Assembly: GCF_006517255.1 (NCBI RefSeq)
Contig: NZ_CP041185.1
Location: forward strand, 1,116,001 to 1,180,000
Direction: 5' to 3'
From: Janthinobacterium tructae
GTDB lineage: Bacteria; Pseudomonadota; Gammaproteobacteria; Burkholderiales; Burkholderiaceae_D
Length of the DNA stretch: 64,000 nt
Positions within the stretch are counted from its first letter, which is position 1; each line of letters starts with the position of its first letter. The notes below the pieces were generated by a model, which worked only from the letters and a program-made list of their open reading frames with translations, made no database searches and had not been told where the DNA came from. The position numbers and the translations under genes are program-made. Positions 36,142 through 45,154 of the stretch are shown here, piece by piece.

Positions 36142-36429
36142 AGGTTTTCCTTTACTGGACAGGCATCCTGGCGGGCAGTGGCGCCCGCGTGGATTGGTGA
36201 TAGTTCTTTTTAGCAACATCATACAACCTCATACGCCGGTGCCCTGCTCCATTACGCCAGCGCGTGCCGGTAAATTCCAGAATCGTTGACTTGCGCGGTA
36301 TCACATGGCCGGAATATATTCGCAGCAAGTGACAATAGGTGACTTTTTTGTTAATTTTTCTCTGTATCTTTCCCGGTAGCTGCCGCCAGATATGCCACCA
36401 GGATTGCCAACCTTTCAGGGGAAAACTTG

Positions 36430-38640
36430 ATGAATAGCACGGAACAGTACTCGATACACCCATCGATCGGCATTGCCCGCGTGGGCAACAGCCATGATTC
36501 GTTCTACCTGGCGCCGGAAGCGATCGGCGGGCTGCCGATCGAAGCGGACGGCAACAACGATCCGCAACTGGTCGATGGCAAGCCGGTCCGCGTGACCCAA
36601 TTCAAGGATGCGGCCGGCCGCGTGCGGCGCCAGGCCGCCAGCTTCCGCATTTACAAGTCGGTAGCGGGCCGTCCCGGCGAAAAAGTCCTGGTCGACCTGC
36701 AAGACCCGAGCATTGCCAGGATCGAGTGGACAGTGCACGTGGCAAACAAGAAGGCAGCGTGGTGGAACTTCATTCCCCTGCTGGGCGACCTGATGTTTGG
36801 CCCGTACAACAGCTATGAAACCTGGGAAAACACCCCGCCAGCCTGGAATCTGACGCCCACGTCCTGGACCAATCTGCGCAATGGCGATGTGACGGGCGAG
36901 GCGGCCCGGCAAAAACTGATCGTCGACCCGGGACCGCGCATGCTGGACGCGCCGCTGGGCAAGGCCCATTTCGACAAGGATGGCGCCGGTTCCTATGCGC
37001 ACGTGTCCTTCCCCGATCCGCAGGCCATCACGCAAGGCTATCCCGTGCGTACCCTCGGTGAAATGCGCACGGATTCGCGCGGCAACCTGCTGGTGATCGG
37101 CGCCTATGGCCGCGCCGGCGGCTCCGAAAGCATCACGGGCTTTGGCGGCGGCGATACGTGGAATGACGACGTGGGCGACGGTCCCGTCAGCGCGACCCTC
37201 CATTTCAAGGATGGCAGCACGCCCGTCGTGCTCAAAGCGTGGGTGGTCATCGGTTCGCCGAAGTTCGCGCCCGAGCTGGTGAATATTTCCACCTGGGATG
37301 ATGTCGTGGCCGACATGGCCATCAAATACAAGAACGCGCTGCCCGAAGCCTATGACGCGGCCCGCTGGAGCGCCAGCGATGGCTGGAACCCCGACTATGT
37401 CGTCAATTACGCGCAGGACATCCAGCCATTCCTTGCCAGGATAGGCGATTACCAGTGGGTGGCGACGGTGCCCTCGATGACGGCCTTCATCCGCCCCAGC
37501 TTCGACGTGGCCGATGCATCGGAAGCGAACCGGCCGCAGCGCGAAAAATTCTTCAGTTACTTCAGGAAGCCGTCGGCCATCCGCCCCGGCACGCAGGAAC
37601 AGGTGCCGGGATTCACGGGCGGCCAGGGCGGCCAATTGTTCAGTGAAGCCAGCACGGAGAACCCCGGCGCCGGGATTCCCCTCGTGCCCCTGAATTCGGG
37701 CAGCAATTCCGTGCGCAACAACGTCATCAGCAAGTTTTCCGTGCTGACGGATACGCAATATTTTGCTTTGCAGCAATGGGCTGCCGGCAAATTCGCCCCC
37801 GATGCGCCGGGCCTGGCCTTGCCGGGCATCGACCCGCTCGATCAGGCGGCCATTGGCAATTGCGTGGGCGAACCCATGTGCCCGGGCATCGAAGTGACGT
37901 GGAGCGTGCGCAATCCCATCATCTATGCGAAAGCGTACGCCATCCTGCACCGCGTGGATGCCGACTACGCAAAAAACGGCCTGTCGGCGGGCCGCGACGA
38001 GTGCGAACCGCTGGACTGGAACGACCCGACCGTCGGCACCGGCTGCGAACCGGGCGACCTGACCAAGCGCATGGCCATCCCGTGGCAGGCCGACTTCTAT
38101 GACTGCTCCGTGCAGATGATCAACTTCGACAATCCGGACCTGGTCAAGAATCCCGACACGCTCATTCCCGTGCCGCCCACCTACTACGCCTACTGGTGGC
38201 CGCCGCAAAGCCCGTGGAACGTGATCAATGGCGCCACCACCAAGGAAGAACAGGCGCTTGCGGGCGTGCCGGCCGGCATGCAGGTGATGTACAGCCGCGG
38301 CATGAACAGTTTTTCGCAGATGATCAGTTCCTGGCACTACCTGGGTTTCATCGTGAACCAGAACCACGATGCCGAGTCGGGCCGCCAGTACCCGTATTTT
38401 GTCGAGAAGGAGCGCAATCACGCCAAGTTCGTGGCCGCCAGCGTCGGTGTCGGCAATGCCAGCAGTTTCATCACGGGCGACGATTCGAACTACCTGCCCG
38501 CGTGGTTCCTCAAGGACGAGGATCCGCAGACGGCGCCCGAGAAGGCATCGCAGCTGTTTGCCACCGGCGGCGCACAAGTGGCCGTGCATGACACGCCGAA
38601 GAAAATCCAGCCGGCCAACCGGCGCCGGTTTTCCCATTGA
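36430..38640 (+). CDS. lodA: LodA-like cysteine tryptophylquinone (CTQ) amino acid oxidase
   Basis: This 736-residue protein belongs to the LodA/GoxA quinoprotein family, which deaminates an amino acid (lysine or glycine in tested members) and releases hydrogen peroxide. The opening IHPSIGIARVGNSHDSFYLAPE is the family signature. Candidate cofactor residues are Cys559 (FYDCSVQM) and Trp635 (SSWHYLGF), spaced 76 residues apart, with the conserved QADFYDC environment. No signal peptide is seen; studied homologues also lack one. Such enzymes need a flavoprotein partner to build the quinone, and that partner (lodB) overlaps the stop region. Substrate cannot be predicted from sequence alone. An AGGGG ribosome site precedes ATG 36430. 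Confidence 0.9.
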   Translation: MNSTEQYSIHPSIGIARVGNSHDSFYLAPEAIGGLPIEADGNNDPQLVDGKPVRVTQFKDAAGRVRRQAASFRIYKSVAGRPGEKVLVDLQDPSIARIEWTVHVANKKAAWWNFIPLLGDLMFGPYNSYETWENTPPAWNLTPTSWTNLRNGDVTGEAARQKLIVDPGPRMLDAPLGKAHFDKDGAGSYAHVSFPDPQAITQGYPVRTLGEMRTDSRGNLLVIGAYGRAGGSESITGFGGGDTWNDDVGDGPVSATLHFKDGSTPVVLKAWVVIGSPKFAPELVNISTWDDVVADMAIKYKNALPEAYDAARWSASDGWNPDYVVNYAQDIQPFLARIGDYQWVATVPSMTAFIRPSFDVADASEANRPQREKFFSYFRKPSAIRPGTQEQVPGFTGGQGGQLFSEASTENPGAGIPLVPLNSGSNSVRNNVISKFSVLTDTQYFALQQWAAGKFAPDAPGLALPGIDPLDQAAIGNCVGEPMCPGIEVTWSVRNPIIYAKAYAILHRVDADYAKNGLSAGRDECEPLDWNDPTVGTGCEPGDLTKRMAIPWQADFYDCSVQMINFDNPDLVKNPDTLIPVPPTYYAYWWPPQSPWNVINGATTKEEQALAGVPAGMQVMYSRGMNSFSQMISSWHYLGFIVNQNHDAESGRQYPYFVEKERNHAKFVAASVGVGNASSFITGDDSNYLPAWFLKDEDPQTAPEKASQLFATGGAQVAVHDTPKKIQPANRRRFSH

Positions 38641-38654
38641 GTGTCGCGCCAGGC

Positions 38655-39752
38655 ATGTCGTCATCGCGCCACTACGACGTCGTCATTGTCGGCGGTGGTG
38701 CCGCCGGCACTGCCGCCGCCCTGACCCTGGCCCGCTACACGGGCTTGCGCGTCGCCTTGCTGGAAAAGCAGCTGTTCGACGATTACAGGGCTGGCGAAAC
38801 GGTATCGTCGTCCATCTTTTCGATGCTCGATTTTCTGGGCGTTGGGCGCGACCTGCTGGACGGCGCCCAGCTGCCCGCGTTTTCCCACGCGGCCGCGTGG
38901 GGCAGCGCCGATCTGATGTCGCGCGACGCCGTCTTCAGCAGCCACGGCCACGGCTTGCACCTGGACCGCAGGCGGTATGACGCCATCCTGCTTGAGCAGG
39001 CGCGGCTGGCGGGCGTGGCGCTGCTGCGTCCCGCGCAACTGGTGCAGCTCGAACACGGCGACCCGTGGCGTCTGCGCGTGGCGAGCGAGGGGCAGGAAAC
39101 GGACCTGACGGCCCGTTACCTGATCGATTGCAGCGGCAAGCAGGCGACCATCGTGCGCCAGCGCAAACGCCCCATCCACACGGAAGACTCGCTGGTGGCG
39201 CTGTACGCCTATTATCAGCTGGCAGAGCCGCAATTCCTGCCGCACCGCACACTGGTGGAAACGACGCGGCACGGCTGGTATTACGCGGCGCCCCTGCCGG
39301 GCGAGCGCGTGGCGCTGGCCTTCATCACGGATGCCGACATCCTCAAGCGCCTGCGGTTGAAGGAGCCGGCGCCCTGGCGCGAGGCCGCCGCGGACACCTC
39401 GCACGTGCGCGATATCGTGGCGCGCCTGCCAGCGCCAAGCGCCCTGCGCCACTACGCCATCCACAGCCGGGTGGCGTCGCTGCCGGCCGATGAAAACTGG
39501 ACGGCGGCGGGCGACGCGGCCGCCTGCTTCGACCCGATCTCCTCGCTGGGCATCGGCCAGGCCATGGCGTCGGGCATCCATGCGGCGCGCGTGGCGGAGG
39601 CGTTCCTGGCCGGCGACCGGGACATGGCAGCGGGCTACCGGCGCAGTGTCTTCGCCGCGTTTGAAACCTATCTGCAGATGCGGCGCGGCTTCTACGGCGC
39701 CGAGCAGCGCTGGCGCGATGCTCCGTTCTGGCAGCGCCGGGCCGCGTCCTGA
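38655..39752 (+). CDS. lodB: LodB-like FAD-dependent maturation protein
   Basis: This is a 365-residue flavoprotein of the tryptophan-halogenase/geranylgeranyl-reductase-like group. FAD binding is shown by VVIVGGGAAGTAAALTLAR at the N-terminus, the second motif is GDAAACFDPISSLGIGQAMASG, and ETVSSSIFSMLDFLG follows the first fold. In studied pairs LodB hydroxylates the LodA tryptophan during cofactor formation, so both genes are needed for activity. ATG 38655 is 14 bases past the lodA stop. A TTG at 38637, overlapping the stop, is an alternative start that would couple translation. No other enzyme of amino acid catabolism is adjacent. Confidence 0.9.
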   Translation: MSSSRHYDVVIVGGGAAGTAAALTLARYTGLRVALLEKQLFDDYRAGETVSSSIFSMLDFLGVGRDLLDGAQLPAFSHAAAWGSADLMSRDAVFSSHGHGLHLDRRRYDAILLEQARLAGVALLRPAQLVQLEHGDPWRLRVASEGQETDLTARYLIDCSGKQATIVRQRKRPIHTEDSLVALYAYYQLAEPQFLPHRTLVETTRHGWYYAAPLPGERVALAFITDADILKRLRLKEPAPWREAAADTSHVRDIVARLPAPSALRHYAIHSRVASLPADENWTAAGDAAACFDPISSLGIGQAMASGIHAARVAEAFLAGDRDMAAGYRRSVFAAFETYLQMRRGFYGAEQRWRDAPFWQRRAAS

Positions 39753-39997
39753 CGCCGCCGGCAAAAAACTGAGCCAGGTCAAGAGTCCGCATGCCCACAG
39801 CCCGTTTCCGGGCGATTTTCAGCCCCGCCTTGCCATTCGCACTATAATGTCGGCACCGCGTGCGGCAGCAATGGCGGCGATAGACGGTAACAATTTCGTG
39901 TGGACGCCAGTACAATAGCGTCTGGGCCTACACAGGGTTTCACTTTTGCCAGCAGTTGCCAGCAACTAACCATTTTTTTGACCAGCCAACAAATACT

Positions 39998-40771
39998 ATG
40001 AGTTCGATGAATGAAGAGCGCGTTTTAAGCGTGCACCACTGGACGGATACCCTGTTCTCCTTTACCACCACGCGCGACCCGTCGCTGCGTTTCTCGAATG
40101 GCCATTTCACCATGATCGGCCTGCGCGTCGATGGCAAGCCCTTGCTGCGCGCCTACAGTATCGCCAGCGCCAATTACGAAGAGCACCTGGAATTTTTCAG
40201 CATCAAGGTGCCGGGCGGCCCATTGACGTCGCGTTTGCAACATTTGCAAGTGGGCGACACCGTCATCGTCGGCCGCAAGCCGACGGGCACCCTGGTGTCC
40301 GACTACCTGCTGCCAGGCAAGCGCCTGTACATGCTGTCGACGGGCACGGGCCTGGCGCCATTCCTCAGCATCGTGCGCGATCCGGACATCTACGAGCGCT
40401 TCGACCAGCTGATCCTCGTGCACGGCGTGCGCCAGGTCGATGAACTGGCCTACCGCGAGCTGCTGGAAGAGCACCTGCCCAAGCATGAATTCCTGGGCGA
40501 AATGGTCAGCGACAAGCTGCGCTACTACCCGACCGTCACGCGCGAAGATTTCCGCAATATGGGCCGCATCACGGCACTGATCGAGAACGGCAAACTGGCC
40601 GCAGACCTGGGCTTGCCGGCGCTGAACCCGGCCGAAGACCGCGTCATGATCTGCGGCAGCTCGGACATGCTGCGTGACCTGAAGGAAATGCTGGAAGCGC
40701 GTGGCTTCAAGGAAGGCAATACCTCGACGCCTGGCGACTTCGTCGTCGAGCGCGCGTTCGCCGAAAAGTAA
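39998..40771 (+). CDS. fpr: Ferredoxin--NADP reductase
   Basis: This 257-residue FAD enzyme exchanges electrons between NADPH and ferredoxin or flavodoxin. It contains RAYSIASANYEEHLEFFSIKV (FAD binding), GPLTSRLQHL, STGTGLAPFLSIV (NADP loop) and the terminal RGFKEGNTSTPGDFVVERAFAEK. The C-terminal extension is typical of the subclass I/FPR-type bacterial enzymes. Length fits Fpr. ATG 39998 gives the family start. The 245-base leader holds a possible -10 (TATAAT, 39843-39848) without a convincing -35. A perfect 16-base-pair terminator follows. Confidence 0.94.
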   Translation: MSSMNEERVLSVHHWTDTLFSFTTTRDPSLRFSNGHFTMIGLRVDGKPLLRAYSIASANYEEHLEFFSIKVPGGPLTSRLQHLQVGDTVIVGRKPTGTLVSDYLLPGKRLYMLSTGTGLAPFLSIVRDPDIYERFDQLILVHGVRQVDELAYRELLEEHLPKHEFLGEMVSDKLRYYPTVTREDFRNMGRITALIENGKLAADLGLPALNPAEDRVMICGSSDMLRDLKEMLEARGFKEGNTSTPGDFVVERAFAEK

Positions 40772-40789
40772 TCCAGCGTGTTCGCCAGG

Positions 40790-40831
40790 GGCCCGGTCCC
40801 GCCGCAGCTTGCGGCGGGACCGGGCCTTTTT
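40790..40831 (+). terminator. Intrinsic terminator after fpr
   Basis: GGCCCGGTCCCGCCGC pairs perfectly with GCGGCGGGACCGGGCC (16 bases, 5-base loop) and is followed by TTTTT. It ends fpr transcription just before the convergent transferase gene. Confidence 0.92.
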
Positions 40832-40841
40832 CATTGGCGGC

Positions 40842-42491
40842 TCAGCGCACCAGCGCCGGCGTGCCGCGCTGGTATTGCAAGCCATTCATGAAGCGCTGCA
40901 CGGGCTGAAAGGCGCCGCTGAGGATATCGTCATGCGCCGCGTAATAGCGCGTCTCGATCTTCAGCAAGCCCAGCACGGTCGCATCGAGCTTGTCGGTCTG
41001 ATACGGCCGGCTTTCCAGCGCGGCGCGCGCGGCCGTCGATTGCGGCGCTTGCTGGTTATCCCAGATTAACATGGGAATTTCATAGCCGCTCTTGTCGGAG
41101 GCGGAATGGCCCGCGTGATTGCGGCTGTAGCCCACTTCCTGGCCATGGTCGGAGACAAACAGCAGCGAGGCGGCGCGCCCGGCCTTGGCTGTGTCGGCCA
41201 TGCCGATCAGGGTGCCCAGCACATAATCGCCATAGCGGATGGCGTTATCGTACTCATCGCGCTGGTGGCGTATCCAGCTGGACCTGCCCTGGCTGGCCAT
41301 CTGCGCGCTGACGGCGTCCTGCACCTGATCGAAATGCGCAAAACGGCTGGGATAGCGCATGTCATAGCTGGGATGGGCGCCCAGCAAATGCACGACGATG
41401 AGCTTTTTCGGCGCGCTATCGGCCAGCGCGTGGGCGAATGGCTGGAACAGGTTGCCGTCGAAATTGTTTTCGCCGCGGCCAGTACCGTAGTTGATGAAGT
41501 CGCTTTCATCGGCCTGGCCCGCCAGCAGACCGATCCAGCCGTCGTTGCGCGTCTGGTTCGAGACCCAGAACGTCTTGTAGCCGGCCGCCTCGGCCAGCAT
41601 CAGCAAATTCGGCTTGGCCATCCACGCATCGGGGCTGCCGATATCGGCCGGCGTGAGCATCGTCATCATCGATTCCACCGTGCTGGACGCGGGCGAAATC
41701 ACATCATTGAACACCAGCAGCTTCGCCCGCATGGCATCGAGCCGGGGCGTGGTGGCGCGAGGGTAGCCATACAGCGACATCGAGGCGCGGTTGGTGCTCT
41801 CGCCGATCACCAGGATGACGGTGCGCGCATCCTCGCCCGCATAGCGCACATGCCAGTCGCCCGGCGCGGCCATGGCCGCCGTCAGCGCCTGCTGCATGGA
41901 TTTCATCGCTGCCAGCTGCGCGCTGTACTGCTGGTAGCGCAGCGGCCAGAACAGGGCCGGATTTTCACGCCGCATGGTGGTATTAACGTGCAGCAGCACG
42001 AGAAAGATGGCCATGCTGACGGCAAAGCATTTTTGCGCCAGGCCCGGTGGGCGACTGGCGCGCGCCGCTTGCCGGCGCAGCAACTGGCGGTCGGCCAGCA
42101 GCACCGCCGCCGTCACGAGGACAAACCAGCCCGCCGCTTGCGCCAGGGCGACGCTGTTGTGCAGGAAGAATTCTCCCGTCTCGGCTTGATCTGTCGCAAA
42201 CATGGCCTGCAAAACGGCATTCGGATTGGGCCGCATGCCAAAATAGTCACGCAAGAAGCCCTTGATGGCAGCGTCGAGGTAAAACACGGGCACCACGATG
42301 CGCAGCAGCAAGGTGACCGCGCTGGCGCTGGAACTGCCACGCCACGCGTGCAGCATGCCGCCCACGCCCAGCAGGAAGGCCGCCAGCAAGACGCACAATT
42401 TCAGGCATTCGTTCGCACTTAACTGATCGAAGAGGAAGAACAGCAACAGGCCAGCAATGCTGAACAGGACACGGCAAAACAGAATCAGCAT
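40842..42491 (-). CDS. Phosphoethanolamine transferase, CptA/EptC-like
   Basis: This 549-residue inner-membrane enzyme transfers phosphoethanolamine to lipid A or core sugars. Four or five N-terminal membrane helices (residues 1-175) precede a periplasmic sulfatase-fold domain. The nucleophile threonine lies in VIGESTNRASMSLYGYPR, a form closer to CptA/EptC than to EptA. Metal ligands appear in VHLLGAHPSY, FVSDHGQEVG and RNHAGHSASDKSGYEIPM. Such changes lower surface charge and can raise resistance to cationic peptides; the exact acceptor is not known. The start has only a weak ribosome site (AGGCG region), and alternative starts a few codons in are possible. Confidence 0.88.
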   Translation of the reverse strand: MLILFCRVLFSIAGLLLFFLFDQLSANECLKLCVLLAAFLLGVGGMLHAWRGSSSASAVTLLLRIVVPVFYLDAAIKGFLRDYFGMRPNPNAVLQAMFATDQAETGEFFLHNSVALAQAAGWFVLVTAAVLLADRQLLRRQAARASRPPGLAQKCFAVSMAIFLVLLHVNTTMRRENPALFWPLRYQQYSAQLAAMKSMQQALTAAMAAPGDWHVRYAGEDARTVILVIGESTNRASMSLYGYPRATTPRLDAMRAKLLVFNDVISPASSTVESMMTMLTPADIGSPDAWMAKPNLLMLAEAAGYKTFWVSNQTRNDGWIGLLAGQADESDFINYGTGRGENNFDGNLFQPFAHALADSAPKKLIVVHLLGAHPSYDMRYPSRFAHFDQVQDAVSAQMASQGRSSWIRHQRDEYDNAIRYGDYVLGTLIGMADTAKAGRAASLLFVSDHGQEVGYSRNHAGHSASDKSGYEIPMLIWDNQQAPQSTAARAALESRPYQTDKLDATVLGLLKIETRYYAAHDDILSGAFQPVQRFMNGLQYQRGTPALVR

Positions 42492-42693
42492 GGAGGCGAC
42501 AGGGAGTAAGTATTGAACAGGGGCAAGCCCGCGCGAACGGGCCAGCGATTGTAGCGTAGTCCCTTGCTGTTTGTGCCATCATTTCACGCGTGCTCCTGAC
42601 AGAAATTGTCAGTACTTTTTATTATGCTTTCGGCACCAGCAGGCCAGCCAGCCTGTATTCAAATTGATATCTCCACCTGCGACAGGACTTTTC

Positions 42694-43269
42694 ATGACAC
42701 GTGCCATTACCATACTGACCGAGAACTTTGCCGATTGGGAAACCGCCCTGATCAATTCCACGGCGCGCCTGTATTACGGCTTTTACACGCAGTTCGCCAC
42801 GCCGGGAGGCCTGCCCGTCACCTCGTCCGGTGGCATGTTGGTCACGCCGCAACTGGCACTGGAAGAGATTGTGCTCGATGAACTCGATTTGCTGATGGTG
42901 TGTGGCGGCAGCCACTGGCAAAGCGGCAAGGCGCCCGACCTGGGCCCCTTGCTGCGCGCCGCCCGCGACAACAATACTGTGCTGGCCGGCATTTGCGACG
43001 GCACGCGCGTGCTGGCGCAGGCAGGCGTGCTCGACACCGTGCGCCATACGTCCAACAGTGCGGACAACCTGTTACAAACGGGCTATGCGGGCGCGGCCCT
43101 GTACCAGGACGTACCGTGGGCCGTGGCCGACCAGCGCATCGTTACGGCACCGGGCACGGCGCCCGTCAGTTTTACGCGGGAAGTGCTGCGCAGCCTGGGC
43201 ATTGACGACGACAACCTGACGGCCTACCTGACCATGCACGGGGCCGAGCACGGCCAGGCAGAACGCTAG
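42694..43269 (+). CDS. DJ-1/PfpI-family protein (class I glutamine amidotransferase-like)
   Basis: This 191-residue protein has the DJ-1/PfpI fold. The nucleophile elbow is AGICDGTRVLA with the cysteine preceded by Ile, and the family's early acidic residue is in LTENFADWE. LLMVCGGSHW is the strand leading to the active site. Members act as small-molecule glyoxalases, peptidases or chaperones, and function cannot be settled here. The start ATG 42694 follows a GACAGGA ribosome site; a longer reading from 42571 is not supported. The stop overlaps the convergent serine hydrolase by four bases. Confidence 0.88.
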   Translation: MTRAITILTENFADWETALINSTARLYYGFYTQFATPGGLPVTSSGGMLVTPQLALEEIVLDELDLLMVCGGSHWQSGKAPDLGPLLRAARDNNTVLAGICDGTRVLAQAGVLDTVRHTSNSADNLLQTGYAGAALYQDVPWAVADQRIVTAPGTAPVSFTREVLRSLGIDDDNLTAYLTMHGAEHGQAER

Positions 43270-44732
43270 TCGGGGGCCAGCACGCGCAAGCGCGCCGCGG
43301 CGTGCGTGTTGCCGGGGTCCAGCTCCAGCGAACGGCGGTAATGCGTGACGGCCAGCGCCGTGGCGCCATCGGCCTCGTACGCTTCGGCCAGGCTGTCGTG
43401 GCCGTTCGCCCCTTGCGGGTACAGTTGCACGCCCAACTGGAAGACGGCGAGCGCCTGTTTCGGCTGCTGCCGGCCCAGCAGGCGGTAGCCCCAGGCATTC
43501 AAATCGTCTTCAGTGGGCGCAGACAGCCCGTGCTGGCGCCGGATGGCCGCCAGTTTCTTGTCCAGCCCGTCGAAACCAGCGCTGGCGGCCTGCTGGCGCA
43601 GCAGGTGCGCGGCATACGCGCCGCCGCGCTGCTGGCGCAGGGCGGGAATATAGAAGCCGGCGACGGTATCGATCAGCTGTTCCGGCTGGCCACCTGCAAG
43701 GTTGCTGAGAATAATGATGGCAAGGCCATCGTCCGGATATACATAAAAGGCCGAGCGGGCGCCGCCGATGCCGGCCACGGCGCGGTGGCCAGCGCGGCCG
43801 ATGCTGGGCCAGCCCAGCGCCCACGGCGCCGGCTTGCCGTCATTCAAGCTGGTCGGCTGCCACAGCCGTGCCAGACTGGCGGGCGCCAGCAAGCGTCCCG
43901 ACTGCAGCGAGATGAGCCAGTTGGCCAGTTCGCCCGCATTGCTATTGATACCGGCCCCCGCGCGCATGAAGACGGGAAAGTCTTCGATCACGTTGCGGTA
44001 ACCGTTGCCGCCCCGGTCCAGCACGTAGGAACTGGCCTTCTTGGCGACCACGTCCTTCGCATCACCAAAGCCGCTGTGCGGCATGCCGGCCACGTCAAAC
44101 TGCCGGCGCTGGATGAAGGTAGTAAAGGACTGGCCGCCTTGCCGTTCGATCAATTGCGCCAGCAGCACGTAATTGGTCTGGTTGTAGCGGAAGCGTTCAC
44201 CCGGTTTTGCCTCCACCGGCAGCGCCTGCACCGCCGTCCACGCCGCATCGGCATCGTCCGGCTGCGGCCCCACCAGCTTGCCGCTGCGCTGGTCCAGCAC
44301 ATCGGGCAAGCCCGAAGTATGGTTGAGCAATTGCGTCACCGTCACGGCTTGCCATGCCGATGGCAGCCCCGCCAGGTACTGGCCGATGGGCGCCGCCAGA
44401 TCGATCTTGCCCTCCTGCACCAGTTGCATCACGGCCACGCCGGCAAACGCTTTCGTTGCCGAATTGATGGAAAACAGGCTGGCGTCCGTCACGGGCACCT
44501 GGTATTGCAGGCTGGCCAGGCCAAAATTGTGCTTCAGCACGACCTTGCCACGCTGGATCACCGCCAGTTGCAGTCCCGGAATCTGGCGCTCCCGCATTTC
44601 GCTGCGCACGAAAGCGCCAATCTCCTGTGCCGCGCGCGATGCCTGGGATGGGCTGGCAGGGGCGGCTATCACACCAGCGGGGATGGCGGCTAGCGCCATG
44701 ACGAGCAGGACGGAAGGAAGGCGTGGAGTCAC
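43266..44732 (-). CDS. Exported serine hydrolase, beta-lactamase class C fold, with TPR-like tail
   Basis: This is a 488-residue exported hydrolase. The signal peptide (LLVMALAAIPAGVIAA) precedes a class C beta-lactamase/esterase domain with the catalytic SATK tetrad (SxxK) near residue 87 and a Tyr motif in RYNQTNYVLLA. The usual YxN is YNQ here, so the third residue is atypical. The final 70 residues (LGRQQPKQALAVFQLGV, then HYRRSLELDPGNTHAAARL) form two TPR-like repeats. Such proteins are esterases or D-amino peptidases more often than antibiotic-degrading enzymes. The start is GTG 44732, at the signal peptide; a longer reading from 45017 is mostly a shadow of the neighbouring gene. The ribosome site is weak. 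Confidence 0.82.
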   Translation of the reverse strand: MTPRLPSVLLVMALAAIPAGVIAAPASPSQASRAAQEIGAFVRSEMRERQIPGLQLAVIQRGKVVLKHNFGLASLQYQVPVTDASLFSINSATKAFAGVAVMQLVQEGKIDLAAPIGQYLAGLPSAWQAVTVTQLLNHTSGLPDVLDQRSGKLVGPQPDDADAAWTAVQALPVEAKPGERFRYNQTNYVLLAQLIERQGGQSFTTFIQRRQFDVAGMPHSGFGDAKDVVAKKASSYVLDRGGNGYRNVIEDFPVFMRAGAGINSNAGELANWLISLQSGRLLAPASLARLWQPTSLNDGKPAPWALGWPSIGRAGHRAVAGIGGARSAFYVYPDDGLAIIILSNLAGGQPEQLIDTVAGFYIPALRQQRGGAYAAHLLRQQAASAGFDGLDKKLAAIRRQHGLSAPTEDDLNAWGYRLLGRQQPKQALAVFQLGVQLYPQGANGHDSLAEAYEADGATALAVTHYRRSLELDPGNTHAAARLRVLAPD

Positions 44733-44817
44733 TATGCGGCTTTCGACAGTTGAAAACGGAATCGCAGCATCCCATACCTGTTTATCAACGTCAATGACAA
44801 TCTTGCTGGTAAGAAAG

Positions 44818-45147
44818 CTACTCTTCCAGCCACACGTCTTCATAGCCTTCGCGGTCGAGAATGAATTTGGCGCCGCTGGGCAAGGCCAGATAATCGACCA
44901 CTTGCGGCAGCATCTCGTGCAGGTGTTGCGCATGCAGGGGCTGGTAAAAGCCGCTGGCGTCGTCGTGTTCGCCGCAGTGAATAAACCAGCTGATGGTGCC
45001 GTTTTCCGGCAGCACAATGCGCGTGCCGTAGATGGGCGATTGGTCCAGGCTGCCGATGGCCAGGGCCACCATGGGCTCGGGCGCCTGCGCCTGCAAGCCG
45101 AATTTGTCGCAGATGCGCTGCTGTGTTTTGCTGATCGGTACGGTCAT
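44818..45147 (-). CDS. Small protein, possibly Imm33 (DUF2185)-like immunity protein
   Basis: This is a 109-residue soluble acidic protein. The C-terminal half (SWFIHCGEHDDASGFYQ, then LPQVVDYLALPSGAKF and YEDVWLEE) resembles the Imm33 family of immunity proteins, though my match is by eye. No toxin, RHS or CDI gene is adjacent, so the immunity role would be an orphan one. The ATG at 45147 is preceded by GAGGG. The gene lies seven bases after the stop of the 126-residue gene and is probably co-transcribed with it. Confidence 0.6.
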   Translation of the reverse strand: MTVPISKTQQRICDKFGLQAQAPEPMVALAIGSLDQSPIYGTRIVLPENGTISWFIHCGEHDDASGFYQPLHAQHLHEMLPQVVDYLALPSGAKFILDREGYEDVWLEE

Positions 45148-45154
45148 GCTGCCC

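Noticed and set aside
39930..39970. A short tandem repeat of TTGCCAGCA in the fpr leader
   Set aside because: Only two short copies without symmetry; probably chance.
43266..44732. A true antibiotic-resistance beta-lactamase
   Set aside because: The Tyr motif is altered, TPR-like repeats are appended and there is no ampR-type regulator; esterase or peptidase activity is more likely.
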